Shown: positions 1 to 11,493 of the stretch, piece after piece | Numbering within the stretch: the first letter of the stretch is position 1 | How the letters are laid out: the number at the start of each line of letters is the position of its first letter | Assembly: GCA_947646735.1 (NCBI GenBank) | Contig: CANTFK010000692.1 | Coordinates: 204,894-268,893 of the forward strand | Length of the DNA: 64,000 bases | Reading direction: 5' to 3' | Origin: Peronospora farinosa | Taxonomy: Eukaryota; Oomycota; Peronosporomycetes; Peronosporales; Peronosporaceae | Position numbers and translations under genes: made by a program | The notes under the pieces: model-generated | Told to the model about the DNA's origin: nothing | The model's database searches: none | The model's input: the letters and a program-made list of their open reading frames with translations, nothing else

Positions 1-1605
1 AATGACGCTCTAAAGACGCGCGGCATTCTTGACCTTTCCGCATTACCAACAGTGCTCGTCGCGAGGTGCTACGGATACTTGCGAACCAAGTTTTATTCTA
101 TGTGCACGCTGGTCCATCTTCCACTCAAGCTCCGAGTCTGAAACCAGGACGCAGGAACTCTGTCACGAAGCGAATGAAACACTACGGGGCATCGGTAAGC
201 TCTATTGATGCACTCAAACCATTCTTCTTTCTACTGGAGGACTGACTTACGTCGCTTGACATTATTGAGTTGGAGGTGCAAAAACGGTTTGCAAACAATT
301 GGGCATTTGCGAACCGAGACTCAGCGACGGCAGCAAATGGTATGACTGGCTCTGCATCTCCAATAGACCAGAAACAGATCCAAAAGCGTGACGCATAGCT
401 ACGCCGCATCGTCAAGGATGTGAAAGAGGGTAGTACATCCTTGCGCATATTGTTGCAAGGCATGCAGTTCAATCGGCTGTCAGGTCCAGTGTGCACACGA
501 TTAAATTTGGGGCCCGATTATCATCGCTCAGGGTGGACGCTGATATCACGCTTGAAGCTCATAACGGCGTACACAAACACCTCTTTTGTCATTGCGATGG
601 GTGTACGTTTTGCCATCGATAAGATTGTATCGTTGCTAGCTGAGTCCATATGTACTGCGTAGCTGAAACTCAAGTCTCCAACCTCAGAAAACATGACAGA
701 TGGCCGCATGGTTTTGATTTGTTCGGCAGGTACACGATGCTTTTTCGTATACAGATTGTGATGCTCTTATGGGGACTCGGCATTAACGCAAGATACCTGC
801 ATCCAGTATTGCACCTTGAAGGCCTCGACGATTACTGTGCTCAGCAGAACATCCAATGGATGGTGATTGTGCAAAATCACATGATGCGAGAGAAGCAACA
901 GGTGAAGATCCAAGCAGTGAACAACCATTCTGATGCTGGTGTGGTGACAAATGTGTCATAGTTGCCATAGTGATTTGTCGAGCTACAGGCGATGGTTGGC
1001 AAAAGCTCCCACGGTGAAACTGCAGCTGGTGGTGGCCGTGAACATGATTATATTGAAGAAAGTATGAACAGCAGAACTAGCGGTGGTGGTGGCAATAATT
1101 CTTCATCTACTGGCAACACGTTGCAGCCTATCCTTGATGTAAGGGTGATCATTGCGAAATAGACAGGAAGTACCGCAACTATTAGCTTGATACACAGAAA
1201 GCCACGCGTCGTGTATCAAAGTGGATCTCCTCGAGCTTTTCCGCTCGCAAGGACGATGCCATGAAAGTATTGTCGATAGGTCTCCCGTTTCTCTTCTACG
1301 AGAGATGAAAATCGGCGTTAGTGGAAGCGGGATACAACGACATCGAAACTTTTAGCAGGCTACATCAAAGATAGCAACAGCTAGTGCCACATATTCAGCA
1401 CGCAGCCTTCCTACCTTTCACACACTGAGAAACGAAGACTCGAGAGGACTCACCGTGACTGAAGAGCTGAAAAATCCTACGAACGATCTAGATGTTGGCG
1501 GTCTTTACGATTTGATTGCGGATTTCTGCAGCGTATGCTGTGGCACTTCAAGGGTGATGGTGACCAGAGGCTCATCAAAGGTGACCTTTATATCGCTACT
1601 CGACC
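1..1605 (+). pseudogene. GCN2-like eIF2-alpha kinase pseudogene, copy 1 (C-terminal part)
   Basis: The window opens inside a degenerate copy of the C-terminal half of a GCN2-like protein (the kinase that phosphorylates eIF2-alpha under amino-acid starvation). It matches 22741 to about 24320 (copy 3) almost base for base. The first 400 bases encode the HisRS-like region (SLKPGR, SSIDALKPFF). Positions about 733-960 encode a stretch with GLINARYLHPVL-like and EGLDDYCAQQNIQWM residues that fits the end of the HisRS-like domain. A further piece near 1200-1340 (KATRRVSKW) may be the C-terminal dimerisation part. Stops at about 244 and 398 and several frame changes rule out one protein. Similarity to copy 3 ends abruptly near 1600. 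The GCN2 assignment rests mainly on copies 2 and 3. Confidence 0.7.
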
Positions 1606-2350
1606 CATCTTTTCGGGTCGGGCAGCACTAAAACGTGTAGTCCTTTTTGTAGTTGTCCATGGGAGACACTGGACACAAGAAAATGAGCTTCATCTCTGTC
1701 CCACATATCTCTACATGCAATACACGCTGGAGTTATGAACGGAATTTATTTACTTAGCAACAGCTTGGCAGTATATTGTAGCTAAATGAATTCCAAAGTC
1801 TGACGAGTTCGTTTCCAAAAAGATGGTCGAAAAGTACATGCTCGAACCGTCAGACGATAACTTCTGCGGCTTCGCTGCCTGATGTACCACGTAACGACAA
1901 TGACACTGCTACATTTCACGGAATCTTTCTAATTTTATACAGGCAACATTTTACAACAGCAGTCCATACCATAACATACTGTATTATAACAGAACTAATC
2001 AGTTATGTAATGAATGGGTCATCGTATAGTCGATCAAATCAAATTTGATCCGAAAAGTGTCCACTTTTTTGAGGCCATGTTTGTAGAGAGAAGAGAATGT
2101 GATAACGTGGTGTTACAGTCGTTGACGAGGGCGGAAGCAATTCCTCACGAAAAGCAAATGAATTGCAAAGAGCAGCTTTTGGATGCAAAATGTTGCTCAA
2201 GAATAAAATGGTGGTTTAAAAGTTGCACGTTCATATAGTAGCTAGATGGGACTTTCAAGCTCATTTATTCAAGCATTGAAATTGCATTAGAAGACAATTT
2301 CTTGCGTAAGTTGGTAGACCTCAATGCACGCTCTATCTACACTACTCGCC
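1606..2350. other. Intergenic, no gene seen
   Basis: Unique sequence between the broken end of GCN2-like copy 1 and the CAP-protein gene. Short open frames exist (for example about 2014-2238, +), but none has a recognisable domain, splice pattern or repeat, and I see no structure worth calling. Confidence 0.5.
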
Positions 2351-2887
2351 TCAATTGCATCTTTCGCCACTTCCCGATGCAAAATCTTGCGTCCAATAAT
2401 GCTTATACTTGCTGCTTAAATTGTACGCATAGCCGCACTCAAACATCTTGACCTTGGAGCTCAGGATGTTGGCTCTATGTGGCTTCGACTTCATCCAGCT
2501 TGCCACTACACTGGCTACCGTTGCATGACCAGCGGCGACATTCTCCGCAAGAAAGGTCCAGCGGTACCTCTGCGTTGCAGCTCGGCTCGACATGGTAGAA
2601 CCATTCGAGCCTGTATGACTCATAAAACTTTTCTTGGCCATGTCCCTAGAGTGTAGGAGAGCCGCATTTCGCAGTTTGTTGTTCAAGCAAAGCTTTGGCA
2701 GTCCAAAGGCTGCGCGCTCCCTGTTCACAGCATTCAGCATAGTCACGTGGTAGTCGACCGTCTCAGTCTCGGCGAGATGGCGTAGCACGCTGTTAGTAGT
2801 GTTGCTGTCGGAATCGGCAGCCATAGTTGATGCACTTGGGATAATGGTGACAGCGATGAGCAGGAAAAGTAGCCTCAACAACGACAT
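2351..2887 (-). CDS. Secreted CAP/PR-1 (SCP) domain protein
   Basis: Single-exon gene of 178 codons. I chose the internal Met at 2887 because it starts a typical signal peptide (MSLLRLLFLLIAVTI, then small residues before AADS); an upstream in-frame Met at 2935 would add 16 residues ahead of it. The rest is one CAP domain: a LNAVNRERAAFGLPKL helix, MSHTGSNGS with the first conserved His, AENVAAG with the Glu, a SKPHRANILSS segment with the second His, and YWTQDFA near the end. Cysteines in LCLNNK, ECGY and ERCN could form disulfides. CAP proteins are extracellular and many bind sterols or lipids; oomycetes secrete families of them, some with roles in plant interaction. The exact ligand cannot be read here. 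The frame has no breaks. Confidence 0.9.
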   Translation of the reverse strand: MSLLRLLFLLIAVTIIPSASTMAADSDSNTTNSVLRHLAETETVDYHVTMLNAVNRERAAFGLPKLCLNNKLRNAALLHSRDMAKKSFMSHTGSNGSTMSSRAATQRYRWTFLAENVAAGHATVASVVASWMKSKPHRANILSSKVKMFECGYAYNLSSKYKHYWTQDFASGSGERCN

Positions 2888-3493
2888 CGCAAGTTCAATG
2901 GGGCGTATGTTGATTTCGAGAAAAAGTAATGGCACCGAGACTGGTGATATTGCAGAGTGAGGGTGACAATGCTTTACAAGGTGGATGCACCATCGTGAAC
3001 TGCTGGCAAGGTTTGACTCACACCCTTATGTTAACAAAGCACTTTATAACAAGGCGGTACAGCAGCCTGTCGTCCATGCGAAGCTAGTGTCTCAACGACT
3101 GCTGAACTTGAAGTACAGCTTCTGTGTCCTAATGAGTCTCAGCCTTTCCTGAGCCTGTAAAAACCACCTCAAATGCTTCGATCGTCATGTTCGAGGCAAA
3201 GGTGGTTATGACTTTTTTTAACAATGGCTTAAGATTTTTGCGTGCTGATTGATACCCATAACGCAAGACGACTATGTCAAAGCATTTTGACTAAACTTTT
3301 GCATTGTCATTTCTTTACGAGCGTTTGTAAACCTAACTTGAGCAAGTATAGAGGCACGACAGGCACACGACCAAGTCTGAAACCGCAGCAAAGAATTGTT
3401 GATCGCGTCTATTCGTCAGTATCCCGGTCTTTCGGTTCCTGCAAATGTAGATGTTGCAAACGATATCATGTGAATCAATAACAGGAATCACAA
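2888..3493. other. Intergenic, no gene seen
   Basis: About 600 bases between the start of the CAP gene and the 3' end of the GPN3 gene, both on the minus strand. It probably holds the promoter of the CAP gene and the terminator of GPN3. I see no domain, repeat or RNA gene. Confidence 0.5.
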
Positions 3494-4845
3494 CTATGTT
3501 TCTGACAGTACCTGAGGTTCCAAGTCATCGCCATAGTTAATGGCATGATCAACATGCATGAGCACAGCCTCGATGCTCTCTTCGCGGTTAATATTCATGG
3601 GAACAAAGGCCACCATGCTGAAGTCATTGATCTATGGACAAGATTGATCCATATTTAGAGAATTGAGTTGCCTGTCCTTTCGTACAGGCTCACAAAAATA
3701 ACCTCTTTTACGCACCACATTGCAAATCGCCGAACTCAAAGGACGCCACTTGGGGTCAGTAGCATTCGAAAGGTTTTCGAGAAGGTACCCCTCCGACGGA
3801 TCCAGGTATCTAGAAATCACACGAAACAGCATTAGCATCTGATGCCCAGTCTGGCGTCTAGTCATCTAACTAGTGACCAAGAAGCTCGTAGCAGAGAAAC
3901 CTACTTTGATAACTCTTTATCGTCAACCAAATCACACTTCGTGAGCACATTAATGTGAGGCAACTCGAGCTGGACCATCGCCGACAGTGAGCAAAGCACA
4001 CCGGAAACGAACTTGGTCGGGTCAACAATAAATAATGAGTCGATCTACAAAACAGGCCGGTCACTGATGAGAGATAAAAAACAACACGCCGTCTCGGTGG
4101 TGCAAGCATGAACTCACTAAGTAAACACAGCAAATATTGAAGCCCCAGTCCTTCAATGAATCACAAAGCTGCTTCATCACCGGAAGGTGCGAGTACAACT
4201 CAATCTGGCCTGAATGCTCCAAATGATAACAAGAATTAGCACTATCTGCATCAAACTACCACTAAAACACCATCTGTCAACCTGGGCAGTCAAAGATGAA
4301 ATAGTCTTCATCGCTGTATTCGGCCAGCAAGTCTTGCAGCCAGTCGAGGTTCTGCACAAGATATCTGTTACAAAATAGCACATGAAAATCCGCGCCGTCT
4401 ACATCAACCTCTAGCAAAACACAACAAACTCAACCCACTCCATGCAGTAGATGAGTCCACCATTCGGTCCGTAGCCTAACTCCTCCATTACGTCCTCGAC
4501 GCTGATCAGATCGCGAATGTCTGTACACCACCCAGAAACTATTATTTTTACTTGTCATACTGGCTCAAAATCAATAGAAAATACTACTTGCCAAAGGCCA
4601 AAGGGTAGTCAAAGTGTTCTGCTGCAGGATCCATATTCACTACGTACGTCATGCGCCCAGACGCTGCACAGAACTCGTGCATATTGTTGCAATATGTGGA
4701 CTACGTATCCCGGTCGAAAAGGCCAAACAAACAACCACCCGCAGGTCACAATGCATTCAATTTATTGCTATAGAGCGAGAAAACAATGGAGAATCTTGCC
4801 GTGCTATTGGTTTACCTTTCCGGTGCCCGCAGGACCCATGACCAT
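3494..4845 (-). CDS. GPN3: GPN-loop GTPase 3, eight exons
   Basis: Small GTPase needed, with GPN1, for assembly and nuclear import of RNA polymerase II. Inferred exons (minus strand): 4816-4845, 4592-4700, 4439-4520, 4282-4364, 4118-4209, 3905-4044, 3716-3809, 3494-3631. They join in phase to 255 codons. Visible motifs: P-loop MGPAGTGK split by intron 1, [12 protein letters not shown], the defining GYGPNGG loop, [14 protein letters not shown] (G3), LTKCDLVDD (G4) and a C-terminal NYGDDLEP segment like that of GPN3 rather than GPN1. The second intron uses a GC donor (G|GCAAGT) with an AG acceptor; the others are GT-AG. Family members are about 280 residues, and the start lacks the few residues usually ahead of the P-loop, so a short upstream exon is possible. 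It lies about 280 bases downstream of the ankyrin-FYVE gene, on the same strand. Confidence 0.88.
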
Positions 4846-5124
4846 CTGACAACAGCGCATGAGACTTGTGCTCCACCACTATTTGTGAATATCTGCTATT
4901 GGGAATCTCTGTTTAAGTACGGATCGAAAACTACCTTACAGTAATAACACATTGGGTGCATACTAAAGTGATACAATACATGTACAATACTGTTTGAGCA
5001 ATATCACACCAAACAATGTTCATGAACTGCTTCGAGCCTGATCTGTCCCTCCACTGCCATCGATGGAGGTAGAACATCACGTATTTCAAGCAGTCCGTGT
5101 TTGCCAGTGTACCTCAAATTTATC

Positions 5125-7068
5125 CTATGTTGCGAGGGACCTGTTTCGCGAGGACCCGAAATTTCTGGTGTCGTCCTTCTTCTCAATATCATCCCACGCG
5201 AAGCCTACGACCCTGTCCATAAAGGCTTTTGACCACTTCACGCTGCCGCCTGGAGAACTCTCCTTCGCCTGCTTAGCACGCTCATCGAACACACTGCTGC
5301 ATGTCTTGCACACACGCTTGAGGTTTGAGCGCTCGTCCGATGGATTGCGGTCAATTTGCCCGATGAATGCAGTCGGGAACGCCTCGCTCTCGACAGACAC
5401 ATGCGAGCAACGTCCACAGACAAGACGACCGCAGTGACGGCAGTGGTGACGACGGACACCCAAACCAAGGGGGCCAAAGTTTCGCAGGCAGCTCATGCAG
5501 CTTTTGCGTTCCGTGTTGGAAACCCACACTGGCGGGTACACGATTTTAGCGCAGAGTTGACGGAGCAATTTTTGGTCAACCTTGTCAAAGACCATCTTCC
5601 CCTGAGGGTCCTTCACGTCTAGGCGAGCACCGTGGTACACCAGACGGTAGGCAATCTCGTAAAACTTTAAATCCACTGCCTTGTGTAGCAGCGTGCTGTT
5701 ACCTACCGGACCGTTGGGATCCGTCTTGTGCTGCAACAGCATCTCTGCAATCAGCGGGTCATCACGCTTTGTCGTGAGAATGTGCACTGCCAGTGGTGTC
5801 TGGTTGCGATTGTTCACGCGTGAGGCGTCAGCGCCGTGCTCTAATAAGTACTTGGTGATTCGGCGCGATTTGGCCGACGCGAGGTGCAATGGGGTGTTTC
5901 TTCTTTTATCCACGGCATCGATCAGCAGACCGCGCGTCTTTTTTCCGCACAATAATTGTACAGCGTGCAGCTGACCGAAGCGCACAGCAATGTGCATCGC
6001 CGACTGGCCGTGTATCGGATCTCGCTCGGTGAAGTTCGTGTTTCTGTCTTCCAAGCATATGCGTAGCAAGTGCAGGTTGCCAGACTTCACCGCCCGAAGA
6101 TAATTGGAAAGACCCTCCTCCGTCACACGCGGGCCAAAGTGCATCACCGAGCCGCGGCTACTACCAAACGGTTCCAGGCTGCGACCGCCGTCGAGCACAT
6201 TGCTGCTCCGATGGCCGTTGCTAATTGCCATGTTGCTGCTACGACTGCTGGCACGCAGGCCCGTACTGCTTCCGAAATTCTCAGGCGCCAAGCTGTCACG
6301 CGACATCATGGCCGTCATGAAGTCTCGCTGCTTAAGGTCGGTAGGACGATCGCGCATCGTGCTGTCACGGTAGCCATTGTTGCCTTCAACAGCTGCAGCG
6401 CTGACCGGTGACGTCAAGCCTTGAGTAGGCGGATCCGACTTCTCCTGTTCCACCGACAGCGTTTCCATTTCCGAAATGCCGCACGAGATCTTAGACGCAT
6501 TGAGGTTCAGCACCCTGTTCGAGGTCGTGAATTTAGCTGGAGCTTGGTTCGTAGGAGAAAGAGTCACGCACTTGTGAGGCTTCAGATCACTAATCAACTT
6601 ATCATTCACATTGTTCATGCTATCACGTTCACCTTTCGAGTTTTTCTTTTCCCATAAAGAAGCCTCAGACGGCCTTGTCGGCATCGTGTACGAAAACTCA
6701 TTGTTGTCTTTGTTGTCATCCTTCTTGTCCTTGCGTGTCTCCTCTTCTCCTCCAGCACTGCAGTCTGATACGCAGCTGGAAGTCTGCGAGACTGTGGCAG
6801 ACAAAGCAGACGCCTTCTTCATGAGACTAAAAGAAAAGGCGGGCTGTAAACTGCCGCGAGGCGCATTCATCCACGCCGGATCATCCGACACGTCGTCATC
6901 ATCACTGTCGCCAAAGTGCGAAGACTGCTGCACGTGCTGCTGCTGGTGGGACAAGCGTACCGAGAGGCTGCCACGCACAGGCGGCGCCTTGTGGTTCACA
7001 AGACCTTCGTGATACGGCATGTAGGCCAAATCCAGCTCTTTGTTGCTGCAAGAGTCCAGCATGGTCAA
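5125..7068 (-). CDS. Ankyrin-repeat and FYVE zinc-finger protein
   Basis: Uninterrupted 647-codon gene. Residues 1 to about 320 are low-complexity and Ser-rich, probably disordered. About 325-515 form four to five ankyrin repeats (GQSAMHIAVRFGQLHAVQLL, NTPLHLASAKSRRITKYLLEHGAD, STLLHKAVDLKFYEIAYRLVYHGA). About 530-605 is a FYVE finger: WVSNTE, CMSC, RRHHCRHCG as the phosphoinositide-binding basic patch, CGRCS, and KRVCKTC as the closing RVC motif. FYVE domains bind phosphatidylinositol 3-phosphate on endosomes, so the product is probably an endosomal adaptor. Many such FYVE combinations occur in oomycetes. A second Met two codons in (MTM) makes the exact start uncertain. The opposite strand has several shadow frames that I do not call. 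Confidence 0.9.
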   Translation of the reverse strand: MTMLDSCSNKELDLAYMPYHEGLVNHKAPPVRGSLSVRLSHQQQHVQQSSHFGDSDDDDVSDDPAWMNAPRGSLQPAFSFSLMKKASALSATVSQTSSCVSDCSAGGEEETRKDKKDDNKDNNEFSYTMPTRPSEASLWEKKNSKGERDSMNNVNDKLISDLKPHKCVTLSPTNQAPAKFTTSNRVLNLNASKISCGISEMETLSVEQEKSDPPTQGLTSPVSAAAVEGNNGYRDSTMRDRPTDLKQRDFMTAMMSRDSLAPENFGSSTGLRASSRSSNMAISNGHRSSNVLDGGRSLEPFGSSRGSVMHFGPRVTEEGLSNYLRAVKSGNLHLLRICLEDRNTNFTERDPIHGQSAMHIAVRFGQLHAVQLLCGKKTRGLLIDAVDKRRNTPLHLASAKSRRITKYLLEHGADASRVNNRNQTPLAVHILTTKRDDPLIAEMLLQHKTDPNGPVGNSTLLHKAVDLKFYEIAYRLVYHGARLDVKDPQGKMVFDKVDQKLLRQLCAKIVYPPVWVSNTERKSCMSCLRNFGPLGLGVRRHHCRHCGRLVCGRCSHVSVESEAFPTAFIGQIDRNPSDERSNLKRVCKTCSSVFDERAKQAKESSPGGSVKWSKAFMDRVVGFAWDDIEKKDDTRNFGSSRNRSLAT

Positions 7069-8279
7069 TGGATGGGTATGTGGGGTGGCTACGCGTAAGA
7101 AAAAAATCTAGTGCTTCGATAAAAAAAAGGAGTCGGAGCTCTGAGGTCTACCAAGAAAATTGGCAAGTGTCCTAGGCAGGGTAATCGGTCCGTTGCAGCC
7201 GGGGCACTCACACCTTTTTACGCACTATAACAGTGTTTTAGATGTGACCGCTCCTCTTCAAGCCTTGTGGTCCTTGCTCCCTGGACAGCTCTATTGATGG
7301 CAATCTATAAGCAACGCTCCCTCTGCCAAAGGGAACGGTCATGTAATTACCGTAGAAGGAAGCTGTGGACGTTTGCCCATGCTTCTGCATTTAACACAAG
7401 GCGGGCACGAGGCTGCCAGCTGACAATGCCCTTCCACTGCTTGTAAGTAACATCCGTGCCCATAATCGAAAGGACGAGGCACCATCGGCACGATGGTATA
7501 GCACAGACCTCATGGGCACCGTCTGTGTTCCACTGCGCTGATATCTGTGACGCTTGCACATTAACAGCTTATTATTATGTCGCCTCGTGCGTAACTAGCT
7601 GCATGTTTGCAATTGCATACGCGCCTAGTGCATAGATGTACACTCGCAATTGCTGCGTAAAGACGTTGCAAAAACAGGTGGGCTATCTATCATATCTACA
7701 TCGAGCACAAGCTGTCAACCGACAGCCTGTATGTAACAGTTCGTATTAAGTGCTCAATGAACTTGACTGGTCTGATTACTTGTCCATGATAATGCAGGAA
7801 TTGTTCTACAATGTTGTCGGTGTAAACCTTAAACGGTTGTTTCTCATCATGTCTGTTTCCGGATCTTTTATAATGAGGAAAGCGTTTCACACAATCAAAG
7901 CATAGTCAGCCTTCACCAGCAGCGGGACGCCATCTACTGGTTTTTGTTGCATCGTCGAAAATATGACCGTGGTATCGCTGAGATACAAACTGCTGGAGGA
8001 TTCTATAGGCTGAACTTCATGTACAGAGTTTTATACCTTATTGCCTAGACAGAGTCAGGAAACACCTATGTACACTCGGCTTGTAAAGGTAGTGCACCAC
8101 AGGTTTTGGCATACACGATCAATTATTGTAGATCAGTGCCAATGTCGTTGCAGCAAACGCAGGACAACGACGACTACGATGTCATTCAGCGCTTGTACGG
8201 CCCTGGCCGCACATCGCAACCTTTCACAAATCAGTACATTCTCTATCGTCTAAGCACGGAGTTTATTACTTATTGCAGT
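7069..8279. other. Intergenic, no confident gene
   Basis: Region upstream of the ankyrin-FYVE gene. A T/A-rich stretch near 7108-7130 may belong to its promoter. Open frames near 7347-7559 (-), 7696-7890 (-) and 8106-8342 (+) have no recognisable domain. The last overlaps the end of the small gene at 8280 and has no supporting splice sites. Confidence 0.45.
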
Positions 8280-8572
8280 CTAATACTGCCCGTACAGACC
8301 TTCATCCTGCTGCAGCTGAATTTGTGGCTTCTTGCCGTCTAAGTACGCCAGCACCTGCGCCAATTGGAACTTGATCTCCTCGTTCATCTTTCAACCCAAC
8401 CATCCATAGAACGTCAGTCAAAATTCCTTTTTCGATGTTATACCGCACAAGTTCAAAACAATTTGCGCACCATCAGGTCCGTATTCTTTTCCTTTTCCTT
8501 GTTCTCTACAAACTTCTTAAGCAGCTTCGCCGCCGCTTTTTCGGTGATTACTTTCGTCTTGAGCACTTCCAT
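8280..8572 (-). CDS. Possible small two-exon gene, helical hypothetical protein
   Basis: Proposed exons 8471-8572 and 8280-8387 (minus) join in phase, with donor ATG|GTGCGC and acceptor AAAG|ATG, into 69 codons. The product would be a charged helix (KTKVITEKAAAKLLKKF, then VENKEKEKN) followed by EEIKFQLAQVLAYLDGKK and a short tail ending GLYGQY. The amphipathic pattern and clean phase suggest a real small protein, perhaps a coiled-coil subunit. I do not recognise the family. The acceptor has a weak pyrimidine tract, and an upstream exon may be missing since the frame is open beyond the chosen Met. Confidence 0.35.
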
Positions 8573-10160
8573 CCTGACAGTCTTGACAGCAGTCAATAAT
8601 GACCAATAATCAAATGTGCAGCTGTCGAAGTACCAATAGTAAGTATTCGTATAAAGTGACAACGTCTGCCCGGAGAGCCCAGATGCTTAGAGCAATAAAA
8701 AGGCCAAAATCTAGAAAATTTTGAAAGTAAAAAATAGATTTTATATTCCGCGATCAAGGTTTAATTGAAGGTTTTTTTCAGGATTGAATAAAACCTAAAT
8801 TGAACCTAAATTGCGCACGTTGACTTACAGTATGATTTGGCTTTCTTTACAGTTGATGACAGACAAGACCAAAGGATTAAGCACAGTGGCTCTTCCATCG
8901 ATCAAACAGCAATGACGGATGATCGTAAACTCTATTAGCTTATTATCGCTAACCTCGTTAGTGCATAGGAAGGTCCTCTTTGATGCTTTAAATTTTTTCA
9001 AAACTGTTGACCCTTGCAAAGATGTTTAGTGAAAACAAAATGTACCGCAAGTGAGATTCTGTCGACTTCTTTGTGAATCGAAACAATTGTCTTACAGTGC
9101 TTACAAGGTATCATGGTTCTGATTGAAGGGTTCTACAACCTCCGTAAAGACCGACTAGATATCACTCAAGGCACGACCTCTCTTAAATCTACTAGTGGTG
9201 CTGTTTCCTTCCGGGATGGGTAGTTCCTCCTGGACGGTACCAATTGAGTTGTTTTCTTCGTTATTTGTCATATCTAGTAGAAATTTGGCGTAAGTAGCAC
9301 TGTGAATTGAGCTAGTGATCTGGTAAGAATTCTTTTGGTCAAATTTGATGTTCTGGATTCAAACAAAACCTACTTTTGGCGCCGGTTCAAAAAATAGGTT
9401 TTAATCTAAACCTGCCTAAACCTAAAACTTGTAAACCTATGACTGCTTTCAACATCGATTAATACATCATTGAATTTAAGGCTTTTCTACGCTACAAAAT
9501 TTGATAACGAATGACAGAATTTTTCTTGTGAATCCACTTGTCCTTCTTCCCCAACCTCAACCAGACGTAAAACGGGCTTCTTCTGACGTGATTGTCATCC
9601 CAGTGAAGCTTTTCTGACGTGACCGTTGATTCAGTGATAGCTCGCACACTTGGGCTTTAACATGTTGTACCTCCTAAGCAATGCACAAGGTTTATAAAAA
9701 GATTATGGGCCAAAGCTTGGACAAAATCTTAACCCAGTCTAATTTTTCGTATCATATCGGCCCAAAAAAACAGCTTGCATGGGGTGCGGCTATTTGGCTT
9801 TTTATCTTGCTCAAAAGGCGCTCCAACCTTTTTACGTTGCCAAACTGCTTTCATACTTTGAGCAGGACGAGTAACATATTTATAAGTCATCTAAATGTCA
9901 GCGCCTCGAAGAGCTGCACTTTTGCTCTGTTTTCCTTGGAATGGTCATCGTTAGTAGCAAACAGCTGTACGAGAGTATGTAATTGACTAGGTTTCGACGT
10001 TTCAAACAGTCTAGTCATAGCACAGAGGAGGAATAAGGGGCAGATGGCATGGTATAATCATTCCATTCTGTCATTACCTGGTGGATTTACGTAGCAATAA
10101 TAAAGCGCTACCCATGGTATTAGTTTCCAATTAATATTACCTACATATCAAAGTACCTAG
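8573..10160. other. AT-rich intergenic region, no confident gene
   Basis: About 1.6 kb. It holds scattered AAACCT-like words near 8760-8810 and 9365-9440 that look like a decayed interspersed repeat, not an ordered array. The minus strand at about 9690-10010 has coding-looking fragments (SKENRAKVQLFEALTF, GNVKRLERLLSKIKSQIAAPHA) separated by stops. These could be exons of an unrecognised gene or chance. Confidence 0.4.
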
Positions 10161-11173
10161 CTATTTCGATACCTTGTTTCTGATAAACAGGAATATAAAG
10201 ACAATAATAAGCTGCAGCAAATGCACATGACAAAATCAGCACACACTTATCCCAGCTTGCACAGCTACATCAACTGTCAAAGCTACACATACCACAACTA
10301 GTGCTCCGATGGCAATGTTCATTTTGACGTTTTCCCACCACAAATGACGACGGAGAGTTGTGCTAGACTTGGCAAATGCTGCAGACTGGGAGCTGCACAA
10401 GTATGTTAGAAAAGCCCAGGATCGATGAAGCACCTATGTGCAGAATTATGCAACGTACTTGAGTTGATCCGATTTGTCGACAAGTAATTCGATTTTATCA
10501 CCACGTTCCAGTACTTTGTCTGCTCATTACAGTTCAGAAACCACGTCAAGTCAGCATTAATCATTGTCTCAAGAGTCACTTCAGTCTCTACAAAACCTAC
10601 TAATATTCTCCTGGACATTGCTTCTTACGTTGTCCAGATCATTCTTCAGAGCCTGCATCTTCTCTGCGCCTTTATCCGACGAAAACATTTCCTTCATCAT
10701 GCAAAAAAGAACAGTCAGCATACATCGCTTTCTCTTCTCATCACCTCTTTAGTCTCACCATTTGTTTCTTCAGTGTAAATGCAAAGTCCGGATTCATATC
10801 CAACTTAAGCTTCGTGGCCTTTCCTCGAATGCCAAACCGATTGTCGAAGAGCTGGTTAATGTGTTTTAGAAACAGCGCTGCCGAGCTGCAATACACCCAT
10901 GACCCACAAAAGTTAGACAGTAATTACGTGGTTTGGTATGTCGTCGTACCATTTTCCAAACGCCTCGTTGGTAACACAGACGTAAGCCAATTCATTGTTC
11001 ACACGGTAGCTATACGTCTTCCCTTCAAAGTCCATGGACTCGACCGCGTCCTCGGCCAAGTTGAGCTTCTGTAGAAGCTTCTGCGCAAATTCGTTCATGC
11101 TCTCATCGCCACCATTGCTGTACTCGGCCAGCGGGCAGTGGCTATTGGCGACCACGCAATAGAAGATGGACAT
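10161..11173 (-). CDS. VAMP7-like longin R-SNARE, about six exons
   Basis: Vesicle SNARE for fusion in the endosomal, vacuolar or secretory route. Exon 1 (10950-11173) encodes the longin domain start (MSIFYCVVANSHCPLAEYS, then YSYRVNNELAYVCVTNEAFGK). Exon 2 (10759-10885) completes it (FLKHINQLFDNRFG). Exon 3 (from 10691) begins the SNARE helix (EMFSSDKGAEKMQALKNDLD). Exon 4 (about 10459-10513) has LERGDKIELLVDKSDQL with the zero-layer Arg. Exon 5 (10293-10392) has SAAFAKSSTTLRRHLWW and the start of the membrane anchor. Exon 6 (10161-10211) finishes it with LIIVFIFLFI and a short basic tail. Reading through the exon 5 donor (GTATGT) would break the membrane segment, so splicing there is favoured. 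The exon 3-4 junction is the least certain. Confidence 0.82.
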
Positions 11174-11493
11174 GGTGCTTTATAGACTTTACGAATACAA
11201 AATGGTCAGTTTTCGACCATACTGTCGTTTGATTGAATTCGGTGTACCACCTCAACTTACTTTTTGGAATACTGGTGAACGAAACGGTTTTCATCTATGA
11301 AAATAACGGATGTGGTTCACATATTTTACGCGTACGATCCTTGTAAAATATGCACTTACAGACACAAAACGTACGCAAAATGATATTGCAGCGATTATAT
11401 TTTGCACTATTCAGCAATAACCTTGTTTTAACGCCATAATAATCAGTGCCACCTTCTTACCACCTCCCACCGTCTACTTCCGCATCAACGCTA

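Noticed and set aside
182..496. Minus-strand frame starting MHTGPDSRLNCMPCN, also at 15626-15997 and 22923-23237
   Set aside because: It recurs only because the GCN2-like pseudogene is triplicated; it is antisense to the HisRS-like coding and has no domain.
2700..2800. RxLR-type translocation motif in the CAP protein (LRHLAE)
   Set aside because: The R-x-L-R order is not met, no EER follows, and the CAP fold explains the protein.
6070..6657. Several plus-strand frames of 78-113 codons
   Set aside because: Antisense of the low-complexity part of the ankyrin-FYVE gene, no motif.
8760..9440. Telomere-like AAACCT words
   Set aside because: Scattered and irregular, not a tandem (CCCTAAA)n array.
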